A stretch of 24,855 nucleotides of DNA from Alistipes sp. CAG:435. Its GTDB lineage: Bacteria > Bacteroidota > Bacteroidia > Bacteroidales > UBA932. Shown piece after piece: positions 1 to 7,364 of the stretch; position 1 is the first letter of the stretch; each line of letters opens with the position of its first letter. The stretch lies in contig FR893135.1 of NCBI GenBank assembly GCA_000433355.1, positions 1-24,855 of the forward strand. The letters run 5' to 3'. Position numbers and translations under genes: made by a program. The notes under the pieces were generated by a model, which ran no database searches, was not told the origin of the DNA, and saw only the letters and a program-made list of their open reading frames with translations.

Positions 1-36
1 AATCCAAAATTTTGCACGTTACCAAAATTTTGGATT
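1..36. repeat. Perfect 14-bp inverted repeat (hairpin)
   Basis: AATCCAAAATTTTG at 1-14 is the exact reverse complement of 23-36, separated by the 8-base spacer CACGTTAC. The arms are A/T-rich and a run of T follows on the plus strand (37-45 region). It could be a terminator for a plus-strand gene left of the window, an operator, or a mobile-element end. The window edge prevents a decision. Confidence 0.6.
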
Positions 37-144
37 TTATTTTTCTGACCTGAATTTTTAAGACCGACATATCAGATGGTGGTTCTATGGGACTGCGATG
101 GTTGTGAGTTCCTCGGTATCTATAATCTATTATAATCATGGAAT

Positions 145-178
145 CTTCGGTCGCTGAGCCTGTCGAAGCGATCGGAAG
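145..178. repeat. REP-like palindrome, copy 1
   Basis: This short imperfect palindrome has the pairing TCGCT (151-155) with AGCGA (167-171) and outer CTTCGG/CGGAAG arms. Its loop contains TGAGCCTGTCGAA (155-167). The reverse complement of that 13-mer, TTCGACAGGCTCA, recurs at 7744-7756 inside a coding gene, so the element is dispersed. It lies just downstream (on the minus strand) of the beta-barrel gene that ends at 241 and could act as its 3' stabiliser or terminator, although no U-tract follows. Confidence 0.6.
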
Positions 179-240
179 CTGGCAAACAACAAAGGCATCC
201 ACCTTGCGATGAATGCCCTGTTATATTCAATGAATATATT

Positions 241-990
241 CTAGAACGAGAAGCTAAGGCCGCCTTGGATGGAGAACTGCCAGGATCTGGCTTGGTCCGT
301 GAAGTCGCTTTCCGTGCCGGTTGGTGTGGTGTAACTTTTATTGTTGACCTCTCTGTAATTGTCTGTGATGAAGTAGTGCACTGACGGGAGGACGCTCAGT
401 TTGAAGCGCCAGATGTTGAATGACAATCCAAAGCCGGCGTCGGCGGTGAGGCTGAAGCGGTTCTTGATGTACATATAGCTTTCTCCTTTGACTCCGCCGT
501 ATGTGCCGTGTCGAGGGGAATCATCATTTGGGCCGAAAATATATCCTGGGGTCAGGCCGGCGAAGAACTCGATTCTGTTGAACAGTCCGGTGAAGAAACT
601 GCCGACGACATTATCTACTGTAGGGTTCTGGTTGTAATAGTACTTGTTGTGGTAGGCGTTACGCAAAGTGTTTTCCAGACCGTCCTCCAGTGTTTGTTTG
701 AACGTGCGCCGTCCACTGCTCCAGGACACGGACAGAGGTAAGCCGAGGTAATCATTGATGTCCATATTCTCGAACATCCACTGCACTCCGCTGTGGAATC
801 CAAACCCTTTGTCGTTGTACTTTCCGTAGGTGAGGCTCATAACCTCTCCTGAATTAGCCCTTGAATGTTCAATCGGAATTCTCACACCAGCCGTGAACCG
901 GATGTCCTGATTGTCAGAATGCACCTTCTGAGCGGATGCCACGCTTCCCGTCAGCGAGATCACCGCCAACACCACAAGTAACTTTTTCAT
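241..990 (-). CDS. Outer-membrane beta-barrel protein, function unknown
   Basis: A 249-residue exported protein. Residues 1-20 form a classic signal peptide (MKKLLVVLAVISL..., cleavage near ASA-Q). The mature part alternates aromatic/hydrophobic and polar residues in short stretches, is rich in Gly, Tyr and Phe, and ends in SFSF. A terminal Phe is the usual recognition signal for outer-membrane barrel assembly. The length would suit an 8-12 strand barrel of the OmpW/porin-like kind common in Bacteroidales. I recognise no specific family and no catalytic motif. It is a single minus-strand gene, 265 bp downstream of the GH3 gene and separated from it by three hairpins, so it is probably transcribed on its own. 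A weak -7-like TATTCTTTG (1024-1032, minus strand) lies about 35 bp before the start, with one base more spacing than consensus. Confidence 0.8.
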   Translation of the reverse strand: MKKLLVVLAVISLTGSVASAQKVHSDNQDIRFTAGVRIPIEHSRANSGEVMSLTYGKYNDKGFGFHSGVQWMFENMDINDYLGLPLSVSWSSGRRTFKQTLEDGLENTLRNAYHNKYYYNQNPTVDNVVGSFFTGLFNRIEFFAGLTPGYIFGPNDDSPRHGTYGGVKGESYMYIKNRFSLTADAGFGLSFNIWRFKLSVLPSVHYFITDNYREVNNKSYTTPTGTESDFTDQARSWQFSIQGGLSFSF

Positions 991-1055
991 TTCATTGATA
1001 GTTAGTCAGGCCTCCAACCTATCCAAAGAATATGCCAGAGGCAATCCGTGGTTTG

Positions 1056-1185
1056 TCCGGTAAGAAGCCTTCCTGCCGGAGAAAATGGTCAAAATCTGCA
1101 TTTCGTCCGGCAAAATATGGGTTCTGCCGGACAAGCGGATCAATAACAATAGTTTATCCGGTGAAAGGGCGTTTCACCGGATAAA
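1056..1185. repeat. Three successive TCCGG-core hairpins
   Basis: The gap between the beta-barrel gene and the GH3 gene holds three inverted repeats with a shared core. They are TCCGGTA (1056-1062) with TGCCGGA (1074-1080), GTCCGGCA (1105-1112) with TGCCGGAC (1125-1132), and the perfect 14-bp pair TTTATCCGGTGAAA (1153-1166) with TTTCACCGGATAAA (1172-1185) around a 5-base loop. The last is the strongest hairpin and sits 70 bp past the GH3 stop on the minus strand. It could stop or stabilise that transcript, but no U-tract follows on either strand. The remaining bases up to 1255 show nothing I recognise. Confidence 0.7.
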
Positions 1186-1255
1186 GCGATTCCCTTAAGA
1201 GATAGTGCAAGGGGCAGACGAAGCGAGGGCGTGGTTAACCGATCGCTTGGTCTGA

Positions 1256-3523
1256 TTACTTAACTTTCAGCGGCAGGGGAGTGAGGTCGGAGTCTGATGA
1301 AGAGGAGCCGAGGAGGATGGTGAAATCTCCCGGTTCGACGGACCACTTCTCGGAGACACCCCAGCACTGGAGCATCTCAGGTGTGATGTCGAACTCGACC
1401 TTGGTGCTTTCACCGTTCTTGAGGCTGATGCGACGGAATGCTTTCAGCTCCTTGACCGGACGGGTCACGGAACCATATTCGTCACGGATGTAGAGCTGAA
1501 CCACATCATCGCCGTCGTACGGGCCGTTGTTGGTGACGGTCACGCTGGCTTTGAGCGATTCGGAGACTCCGATTTCTGATTTTGAGAGCGTTGCGTCTGA
1601 ATATTCAAACGTGCTATAACTCAATCCGTAACCGAATGGCCAAAGGGCTCCGGTCTCGTTGGTCGCGAACAGGCGGGAATATTGCGAATGCTTATAGTTG
1701 TAAACAGTCTGGACCTGTCCTACGTTGCGAGGCACTGTCACCGGCAGCTTGCCGGAAGGATTCACCTGACCGGTCAACACCTCGGCGATGGCTTGACCAC
1801 CCATCTGACCTGGTTCCCAGGCGTTCAGAATGGCGTTGGCGTTCTCTTTAGCCCAACCGATGCTGAGTGCCCTGCCCGTCATCAGCACGACAACGGTCGG
1901 CTTGCCGGAAGCCACGACGGCCTCCAAAAGCTGTTGCTGCATCCCCGGAAGGCTGAGGTCGTCACGATCGCAGTTCTCACCGCAAGTGCGGCCGAAGGCT
2001 GAATATCTCTGCGAGTTCTCTCCGACCACTACGATGTTAACGTCAGCGGCGGATGCCTTGAAACGAGCCATCTGGACACCTTTTGCATTGACATTCGAGA
2101 TCTTGCCACCGAAACATAGCGTGTCGATCGAGACGTTAGGCATAGCGGCCTTGAGACCGTCCAGAACCGTGATGACATTATCGTCTGATTGCGGCACTGC
2201 CCAGTCTCCGAGAATGGTCTGGCTGTTGGCGTTTGGTCCGACGACGAAAACCCGGCGTGGATTCTTCAGCGGAAGCGTCCCGTCGTTCTTCAGCAGCACA
2301 AGTCCCTGACGAGCTGCTTCAAGGGCTGTCTGACGATGCTCGGCGGCACCGTCCAGGACCTCAGGAATCTCCGGTACAGGCTGTTCAAACAGCCCGAGGG
2401 CGAACTTCACGGCCAGAATCTTGCCGGCGGCCTGGTCGATGCGGGACTCCGGAATCCTGCCGGATTTCACGGCTGCGACCACAGCCTCGAAATATTTATC
2501 ACCCTGCATGTGCATATCAATTCCCGATTCCACGGAAACCACGAATGCCTCGGTCGAGTCCGGTACCCAATGATGCATGGAATGAAGCCTCTCAATGTCC
2601 ATCCAGTCACTGACCACGAATCCGTCGAATCCCAATTCATCACGAAGCAAATCATTGAGCAGCCACTTGTTACCGTGGCATGGAATCCCGTTGATCTCGT
2701 TATGCGCCGCCATCACCGTCCCGACTTTAGCGTCACGGATCGCCGCCACAAACGGAGGCAGATAAAGCTCACGCAACTTGCGCTCGGAGATGTCCATCGG
2801 CGCTGCGTTCAGTCCACCGGCCGGCTCGCCACCCGCGATCAGATGCTTGGCGCAAGCCACCACGTGATTCCCTGAATATTTCCCGTCACGCCCCTGAAAT
2901 CCCCAGATGGCATATTTCCCCATCTCGGAAGTCAGCAGCGCATCCTCGCCGAACGTCTCGCCCATCCTTCCCCAGCGGGCGTCACGGGCGATGTCCAGAT
3001 TAGGAGCGAATGTCCAGAACAACCCCCTCTGACGCATCTCAAGCGCGGTTTCCTCTCCGATCTTCTCCATCAGTTCCGGATTGAAAGTGGAAGCCATGTT
3101 GATGTTCGTAGGATAGACCGTGCACCCTTCGATCAGCGCGTTCCCGTGGATCGCGTCGATCCCCAGCAGCAGCGGAATCCCCAGCCGGCTCTCCTGAGCC
3201 AACTTCTGAAGCGCCACAGCCTCCGTGGAAGTCATCACGTGCAGGAACGCTCCCACTTCCCCTCTGCGGACTTTATCGGACAAATCCTTGTTGCCCAGGT
3301 TCTCGTCGGTAGCGTCGATGTTCTTGCGAGCCGATCCCTTCCCCGGCTCCACATAGCACGGCGCCACATACTGGCACATCTGCCCGACCTTTTCCTCCAG
3401 CGTCATCTCCTTCAGCAGCAACGATGCCCTTTCCTCCGCCGTAAGCGAAGCGTCCCGCCAGTCCTTTCTGGCGCACGACATCACCACCGCAGCAAGTCCT
3501 AATACTATCGCGATTCTTTTCAT
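1256..3523 (-). CDS. GH3 family beta-glycosidase lipoprotein (BglX-like)
   Basis: A 755-residue glycoside hydrolase family 3 enzyme, expected to release terminal beta-linked glucose or xylose. I start it at 3523 because the protein then opens with a lipoprotein signal (MKRIAIVLGLAAVVMSC, lipidated Cys17); an upstream in-frame ATG at 3574 would add a 17-residue hydrophilic tail. The residues after Cys are basic (ARKDW), so periplasmic rather than surface location is likely. The N-terminal (alpha/beta)8 domain shows ARDARWGR (about 180-187), FGEDALL, KHL, HNEINGIP and the nucleophile motif GFVVSDW (Asp306). The second domain has GRTCGENCDRDDLSLPG, where Glu516 is the probable acid/base, then WPFGYGLSYSTF and a fibronectin-III-like C-terminal domain (about 653-723). 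All hallmarks are present and the length is normal. It lies 162 bp after the GH31 gene on the same strand and is probably co-expressed. Glucosidase versus xylosidase specificity cannot be read from sequence. Confidence 0.93.
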   Translation of the reverse strand: MKRIAIVLGLAAVVMSCARKDWRDASLTAEERASLLLKEMTLEEKVGQMCQYVAPCYVEPGKGSARKNIDATDENLGNKDLSDKVRRGEVGAFLHVMTSTEAVALQKLAQESRLGIPLLLGIDAIHGNALIEGCTVYPTNINMASTFNPELMEKIGEETALEMRQRGLFWTFAPNLDIARDARWGRMGETFGEDALLTSEMGKYAIWGFQGRDGKYSGNHVVACAKHLIAGGEPAGGLNAAPMDISERKLRELYLPPFVAAIRDAKVGTVMAAHNEINGIPCHGNKWLLNDLLRDELGFDGFVVSDWMDIERLHSMHHWVPDSTEAFVVSVESGIDMHMQGDKYFEAVVAAVKSGRIPESRIDQAAGKILAVKFALGLFEQPVPEIPEVLDGAAEHRQTALEAARQGLVLLKNDGTLPLKNPRRVFVVGPNANSQTILGDWAVPQSDDNVITVLDGLKAAMPNVSIDTLCFGGKISNVNAKGVQMARFKASAADVNIVVVGENSQRYSAFGRTCGENCDRDDLSLPGMQQQLLEAVVASGKPTVVVLMTGRALSIGWAKENANAILNAWEPGQMGGQAIAEVLTGQVNPSGKLPVTVPRNVGQVQTVYNYKHSQYSRLFATNETGALWPFGYGLSYSTFEYSDATLSKSEIGVSESLKASVTVTNNGPYDGDDVVQLYIRDEYGSVTRPVKELKAFRRISLKNGESTKVEFDITPEMLQCWGVSEKWSVEPGDFTILLGSSSSDSDLTPLPLKVK

Positions 3524-3540
3524 ATCCAATAATAAACTCT

Positions 3541-3631
3541 TTTTGCCGCGAGGCGCTTCCCCCCGAGGGATCATTCACCCGGACAGGGCGCGAAGCGCAG
3601 GTCTCACGGAGGTATGCGCCTCGCGGCAAAA
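3541..3631. repeat. 91-bp element with perfect 16-bp inverted ends
   Basis: TTTTGCCGCGAGGCGC (3541-3556) is the exact reverse complement of 3616-3631. The 59-bp interior carries a small GC-rich tip palindrome GCGC-GAA-GCGC (3588-3598). The element fills most of the 162-bp gap between the GH31 stop and the GH3 start. I see no clear target-site duplication. It may be a MITE-like or intergenic repeat unit, or a transcript-processing hairpin between two co-oriented genes. As a terminator it would separate GH31 from GH3, but the 59-bp interior is unusually long for that. Confidence 0.75.
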
Positions 3632-3685
3632 CCTAACTGTTATAAAGCGGCAATAGCCAACTATAGTAAAGTTACAAAAATCAAA

Positions 3686-6067
3686 CTATCTAACAGAGAC
3701 AACAACCTTCTCTCCGACGCCAACCTTCCCCGCTGACAGACAAATCATTCCGTCCTCGTAGGTCCAATCCTGAACGGCGGCGCCGTTAAGCGAAACCGAA
3801 GCCGGACGCGAATCCCTCTGGATGCGGAAGGAATATTCCCGCTCCGAAGGCATTCCCTTGAACGATCCCTGAACCGGGTTCACAACAACCTCTACACCGC
3901 CATCCCTCTCATGCGACTCGAACAGCGTCGAGGCGATACCGCCGTTCTCATATTCATAAGACTCTCCGTCATCGTCAAGCATCGTGTACGCGCTGTCCCC
4001 GTGAGGATAGACCTTCAGGATGACGCGGTCGAACGGACGCGCGCCAAGATATTCAACATCAGGCTGTGTCGGGATGATCGCGCCCTCGCGGATGAAGAGC
4101 AGCCCCGCGCGGTTGGAAGGATATTCACGAGTGAAAGTCTCCCCCTTGCTGACAATCTTCTCGCCGCTCCAGGCGTCCGTCCAGGTTCCCTTCGGCAGGT
4201 AAATCTCGTTAGTGAATATTCCCACGCAGAAATTGTCGCCGAACATGTACTGGTAGGTCATGTCGTCGCAGTTGCGGTCGTCAGGGAAGCACAGCGGCAT
4301 GGAGCGCACGATCGGCATGCCGTTCTGTGCGGCCTCAAGCGCCATCGAGTAGATGTACGGAGCCAATGAATATCTCAGCTTCACGTAGAAGCGGTAGATG
4401 TCCTGCTCCTCCTTGGCGTAGTAGAACGGATGCATCATCGAGAACCAGCTGTTGATCTGCACCCAAGGCAGGAAGAGACCGAAATGGAGTCCCTGCATCT
4501 CAAGCTCGCGCGGAACGCTCATCACGTCGCAGGAGGTGTTGAGGAATCCGCTCATGCCGAGGTTGAGCTGGTCGTACAGAGCGGTTTTGCCGCCGCCGTT
4601 GTCACCGGAGGTCGAAGCTGTCCAGTGCTGTGTTCCGGACCAGCCTCCGCAGTAGTGATGCCATGTGCGCTTGCCGTTGTACTTGCGGCCAAGCTCGCGC
4701 ATCTGCTTCGGGAGAAGAACCTGGTTGAGGTTGTGCATCTCCTTGTCGGTGCGTCCGTTGTAATATTCCCAGTTCGTGTGGTTGTCGATCGTTCGGGCAG
4801 GATCCAGCTTGAATCCCTCAACACCCTGATCCATGAACACGGTCAGGTGATCCATCCAATGCTCCTGGCCGGAAAGCTTGCCGCCCGTGCGCTCGGCGAT
4901 AATGTCCTCCTCCTGGATGCTGAGGTCATACTCCTCGCAGAGCCAGAGTCCGAGGTGGAAGCCCATGGAGCGCAGCTTGCCGATGAAGAGGCGGTTGTGC
5001 ATCGTCTTAGGGTATTGATCCTGAAGCCAGTAAGGCTCCGGAGAGAACCTGTCGTAGTTCCATTTCTTCTTGGTCGAGAAGTCGTAGCGCTTCTCCATCC
5101 ACTGAGGCTCAAGCCAGAACACGTCGCAAGGCACGTCGAACTGGCGGAAGCGCACCGCGTCGTTGAGGATGTCGAACTGCTCCTCGCGCATGTTCGGTCC
5201 GAAGCAGAGTCCGTAGGCCCATTTCGGCAGGACATAGGTACGGCCCGTGACGAGGGTATATTCATTAAGGATTGCAGGCATGTCCTTGCCCATCATCAGG
5301 AAGAAGTCTGCCTCGTCGAAGGTGTTGATAATGTTGAACTTAGTCTTCTGCTGGTTACCGATGTCGAAGAAACTTTTGCGGGTCGAGTTGTTGTAAACGC
5401 CCCAGCCGCGCGAGCTCATCATAAACGGCATAGGGATCTCGGTCTGCTGGTATGTCGTCCACATCCTGAGGAATTCGCCCCTGTGCTGGATGTGGTCGCG
5501 GCTGGTGCTGCCGCCGCCGTAGAAGCGCTCGCCGTCCTCCATGCTGAAGCTGAGGATGCTGACCGCGTCCGCAGCCGGAATCTCGTGTTTGTCAACCTCT
5601 CCGAATTTCCCGTTGTCGTCGCCGATGATGCCTCCGCCGTTGTCAGCGACCTTCAGATCGGCGTATTTCTCGTTGATGAATGACCTCATCTCGCCGCAGA
5701 GCCCTTCCTTCTCAGGCAGGAACCTAACCTCGCGGATCACCTTCCCGCCTTTGGCATCCTTCACGGTCATCACTCCCGTCTTCTTGTTGATGGCCAATGA
5801 ATATTCCGGAGTCTTCAGCGTCCAGACTCCTCCCTTGTCGGAAATGTCGGTCTTGACCTCACTCCAGTCGGTCTTGATGAGCTCGTAGCGCTCCATCAGG
5901 GACTCGGTGAAATCCTTCCTCGGAGACACCTTGATCCTGAATATGCTCCCTGAGCATGCCTCTACACTGACCGTGAGGCCATCATTGATCTTCACTTTGT
6001 GCGTCGGATTCGCCTGGGCGAGAAGTGTCATCGCGCAGCAGGCGACGGCAAGCAGAATTTTCTTCAT
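3686..6067 (-). CDS. Secreted GH31 family alpha-glycosidase
   Basis: A 793-residue glycoside hydrolase family 31 protein, a retaining alpha-glycosidase family (alpha-glucosidase, alpha-xylosidase and others). I chose the start at 6067 because it begins a type I signal peptide (MKKILLAVACCAMTLLAQA, cleaved before NPTHKV); the 40 residues upstream are not signal-like. Order of parts: N-terminal beta-sandwich with FYGGGSTSRD (about 182-191), TIM barrel from PKWAYGLCFGPN, catalytic nucleophile in VEGFKLDP (Asp422), acid/base Asp489 in TSGDNGGG, and a C-terminal DUF5110-like beta domain with MLDDDGESYEY. The nucleophile context FKLDPARTID differs from the KTDFGE context I recall for YicI-type alpha-xylosidases, so substrate is left open. 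It is the first gene of the GH31-GH3 pair and has a -7 element at 6096-6103. The activity probably acts on imported oligosaccharides in the periplasm. Confidence 0.92.
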   Translation of the reverse strand: MKKILLAVACCAMTLLAQANPTHKVKINDGLTVSVEACSGSIFRIKVSPRKDFTESLMERYELIKTDWSEVKTDISDKGGVWTLKTPEYSLAINKKTGVMTVKDAKGGKVIREVRFLPEKEGLCGEMRSFINEKYADLKVADNGGGIIGDDNGKFGEVDKHEIPAADAVSILSFSMEDGERFYGGGSTSRDHIQHRGEFLRMWTTYQQTEIPMPFMMSSRGWGVYNNSTRKSFFDIGNQQKTKFNIINTFDEADFFLMMGKDMPAILNEYTLVTGRTYVLPKWAYGLCFGPNMREEQFDILNDAVRFRQFDVPCDVFWLEPQWMEKRYDFSTKKKWNYDRFSPEPYWLQDQYPKTMHNRLFIGKLRSMGFHLGLWLCEEYDLSIQEEDIIAERTGGKLSGQEHWMDHLTVFMDQGVEGFKLDPARTIDNHTNWEYYNGRTDKEMHNLNQVLLPKQMRELGRKYNGKRTWHHYCGGWSGTQHWTASTSGDNGGGKTALYDQLNLGMSGFLNTSCDVMSVPRELEMQGLHFGLFLPWVQINSWFSMMHPFYYAKEEQDIYRFYVKLRYSLAPYIYSMALEAAQNGMPIVRSMPLCFPDDRNCDDMTYQYMFGDNFCVGIFTNEIYLPKGTWTDAWSGEKIVSKGETFTREYPSNRAGLLFIREGAIIPTQPDVEYLGARPFDRVILKVYPHGDSAYTMLDDDGESYEYENGGIASTLFESHERDGGVEVVVNPVQGSFKGMPSEREYSFRIQRDSRPASVSLNGAAVQDWTYEDGMICLSAGKVGVGEKVVVSVR

Positions 6068-6095
6068 TCGTCGTTGTGGTTTTATTTCAATCTTA

Positions 6096-6103
6096 CAAAG
6101 ATA
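6096..6103 (-). promoter_or_regulatory. -7 promoter element for GH31
   Basis: On the minus strand this reads TATCTTTG, matching the Bacteroidetes TAnnTTTG -7 box, 28 bp before the GH31 start at 6067. No clear TTTG -33 box is seen upstream. Confidence 0.5.
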
Positions 6104-6129
6104 ATCGTTTTTTCTGTCGCATAGGGTTT

Positions 6130-6137
6130 TATTTTTG
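6130..6137 (+). promoter_or_regulatory. -7 promoter element for the chorismatase-like gene
   Basis: TATTTTTG fits the TAnnTTTG box and lies 53 bp before the ATG at 6191. It is back to back with the GH31 promoter, so the 123-bp gap 6068-6190 is a divergent control region. Confidence 0.45.
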
Positions 6138-6190
6138 GCATAATTCCATAGAAAATGACGAAATTTGCCTGCGGAGCAAAACATCACTCA

Positions 6191-7270
6191 ATGACTGAAA
6201 AGTTCACAAGAATAATCACCTCTTCTGAGGAAGGAAGTCTGGAGCGCCAGTGCGGCGATGTTCTCGGCAGGATCGGCAATGAATATGTCCCTGTCAGTGT
6301 CGTCTACTTCTTCGCCGCCTCGGGGACGGAGGCCTACCTGTCGTGTGACAGGATTCTTCGTTCTATGACATCCGCAGCGTTTCCGGAATGTCCGCTGGTC
6401 AGCCTTGTGGCGCAGAGGCCGATGGAAGGCCGGCTTGTGGCCGAGGTTGTTTACTTGAAGGATGTCGGGGAGGTCGAAAGGCACGGTGACTATCTTGTCA
6501 TTCGCTCCGGAGAATGCTCCGAGCTTCTTACCGGGGCCATTGGTTTCCCGTTGGCCGCAGACACCGGGGAGCAATCCCGCAAGGTGTTCGACCGAATCAA
6601 GGATGTACTTGACACCGAGGGCTTTGCGGTCTCGCAAATCGTCCGCCAATGGAACTACATCGAGAGCATCACCGCCGTGAACGGGGGAGTTCAGAACTAT
6701 CAGTTGTTCAATGATGCGAGATCCGCTTTCTATGCCGGAGCCGATTGGTCGGACGGGTACCCGGCGGCGACAGGGATAGGCTGTGACGCCGGAGGGGTTA
6801 TGGTTTCTGTGTATGCGGTGAAGGGATTCGATGGGGTGTCCAAGCCTGTTGACAACCCGTTGCAGATTCCCGCTCACAGATATTCAGAAAAGGTTCTTGC
6901 CTCCGGGAAGGAAAGTGTCCGCACCACCCCTAAGTTTGAGAGGGGAAGGCTTCTTGGGAATGTGATGTTCGTGTCGGGGACCGCGGCGATAAGGGGGGAA
7001 AGCAGCGATTTCTCCGAGGATCCTGTGGCGCAGGCTCACGGGGCGATTGATGTCGTGGAGAGTTTAGTGTCTCCGGAGAACATCGCCTCTGGATGTGAAG
7101 CTTTTGACTTTGAGATGATTCGGGTCTATGTTCGCCGTCCGGAGGATTTGAAATGCGTCAAGGGTGTGTTCTCGGATCATTTCAAGGATGTTCCGACGCA
7201 TTTTCTCGTGGCCGATGTGTGCCGTCCGGAACTGCTTTTAGAACTGGAGGGAGTCGGGCGCATAGTTTAA
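6191..7270 (+). CDS. Chorismatase-like enzyme (FkbO/Hyg5 family)
   Basis: A 359-residue cytoplasmic protein with no signal peptide. It resembles the FkbO/Hyg5/XanB2 chorismatase family, related to the RidA/YjgF fold, whose members convert chorismate to pyruvate plus a hydroxybenzoate or dihydrocyclohexadiene acid. Supporting motifs are ARSAFYAGADWSDGYPAATG followed by IGCD (about residues 175-198), QIPAHRYSEKVLASG, TPKFERGRLL, and FVSGTAAIRGESS with a downstream AQ (about 270-296), equivalent to the family's SGTASI-G block. The N-terminal third is poorly conserved, as expected for this family. An in-frame ATG at 6155 would add 12 residues; I prefer 6191 since it falls after the -7 element with a normal leader. 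It stands alone between GH31 (divergent) and a DUF6057-like gene 94 bp downstream that has its own -7 box. Family assignment is from remembered motifs. Reaction and product are inferred, and a non-chorismate Rid-like role is possible. Confidence 0.72.
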   Translation: MTEKFTRIITSSEEGSLERQCGDVLGRIGNEYVPVSVVYFFAASGTEAYLSCDRILRSMTSAAFPECPLVSLVAQRPMEGRLVAEVVYLKDVGEVERHGDYLVIRSGECSELLTGAIGFPLAADTGEQSRKVFDRIKDVLDTEGFAVSQIVRQWNYIESITAVNGGVQNYQLFNDARSAFYAGADWSDGYPAATGIGCDAGGVMVSVYAVKGFDGVSKPVDNPLQIPAHRYSEKVLASGKESVRTTPKFERGRLLGNVMFVSGTAAIRGESSDFSEDPVAQAHGAIDVVESLVSPENIASGCEAFDFEMIRVYVRRPEDLKCVKGVFSDHFKDVPTHFLVADVCRPELLLELEGVGRIV

Positions 7271-7328
7271 GGTCTGTCTGGACGGTTGGTTCACGCTTTT
7301 CGTAGGCCGATTGTAACTGTAAAATCAT

Positions 7329-7336
7329 TATCTTTG
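7329..7336 (+). promoter_or_regulatory. -7 promoter element for the DUF6057/propeller pair
   Basis: TATCTTTG matches TAnnTTTG, 28 bp before the ATG at 7365. A TTG at 7311-7313 lies upstream but is closer than a standard -33 box. GGAG sits just before the ATG. Confidence 0.5.
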
Positions 7337-7364
7337 TACTCCTTGGATCATTTATCACCGGAGT

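Noticed and set aside
2189..2875. A 228-codon plus-strand frame opposite GH3
   Set aside because: It is a shadow of the GH3 coding sequence; it has no coherent domain and several other antisense frames overlap it.
4430..5683. A 417-codon open frame on the plus strand opposite GH31
   Set aside because: It is fully antisense to the well-supported GH31 gene, has a biased composition (Val, Ala, Glu, His) from the complementary codons, no signal, fold motif or promoter, and matches nothing I recognise.
6038..6067. Lipoprotein signal in GH31 at the Cys-Cys of LLAVACC
   Set aside because: The Cys lies only nine residues in, leaving too short a hydrophobic core, and a standard signal peptidase I site (AQA-N) follows.
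1256..6067. A complete xyloglucan utilisation locus
   Set aside because: GH31 plus GH3 would suit it, but no endo-xyloglucanase, galactosidase, arabinofuranosidase, fucosidase or HTCS regulator is in the window and the GH31 active-site context is atypical.
6155..6190. Longer N terminus for the chorismatase-like protein
   Set aside because: The added 12 residues look non-conserved and would leave only about 17 bp between the -7 box and the start; 6191 is preferred, though not proven.
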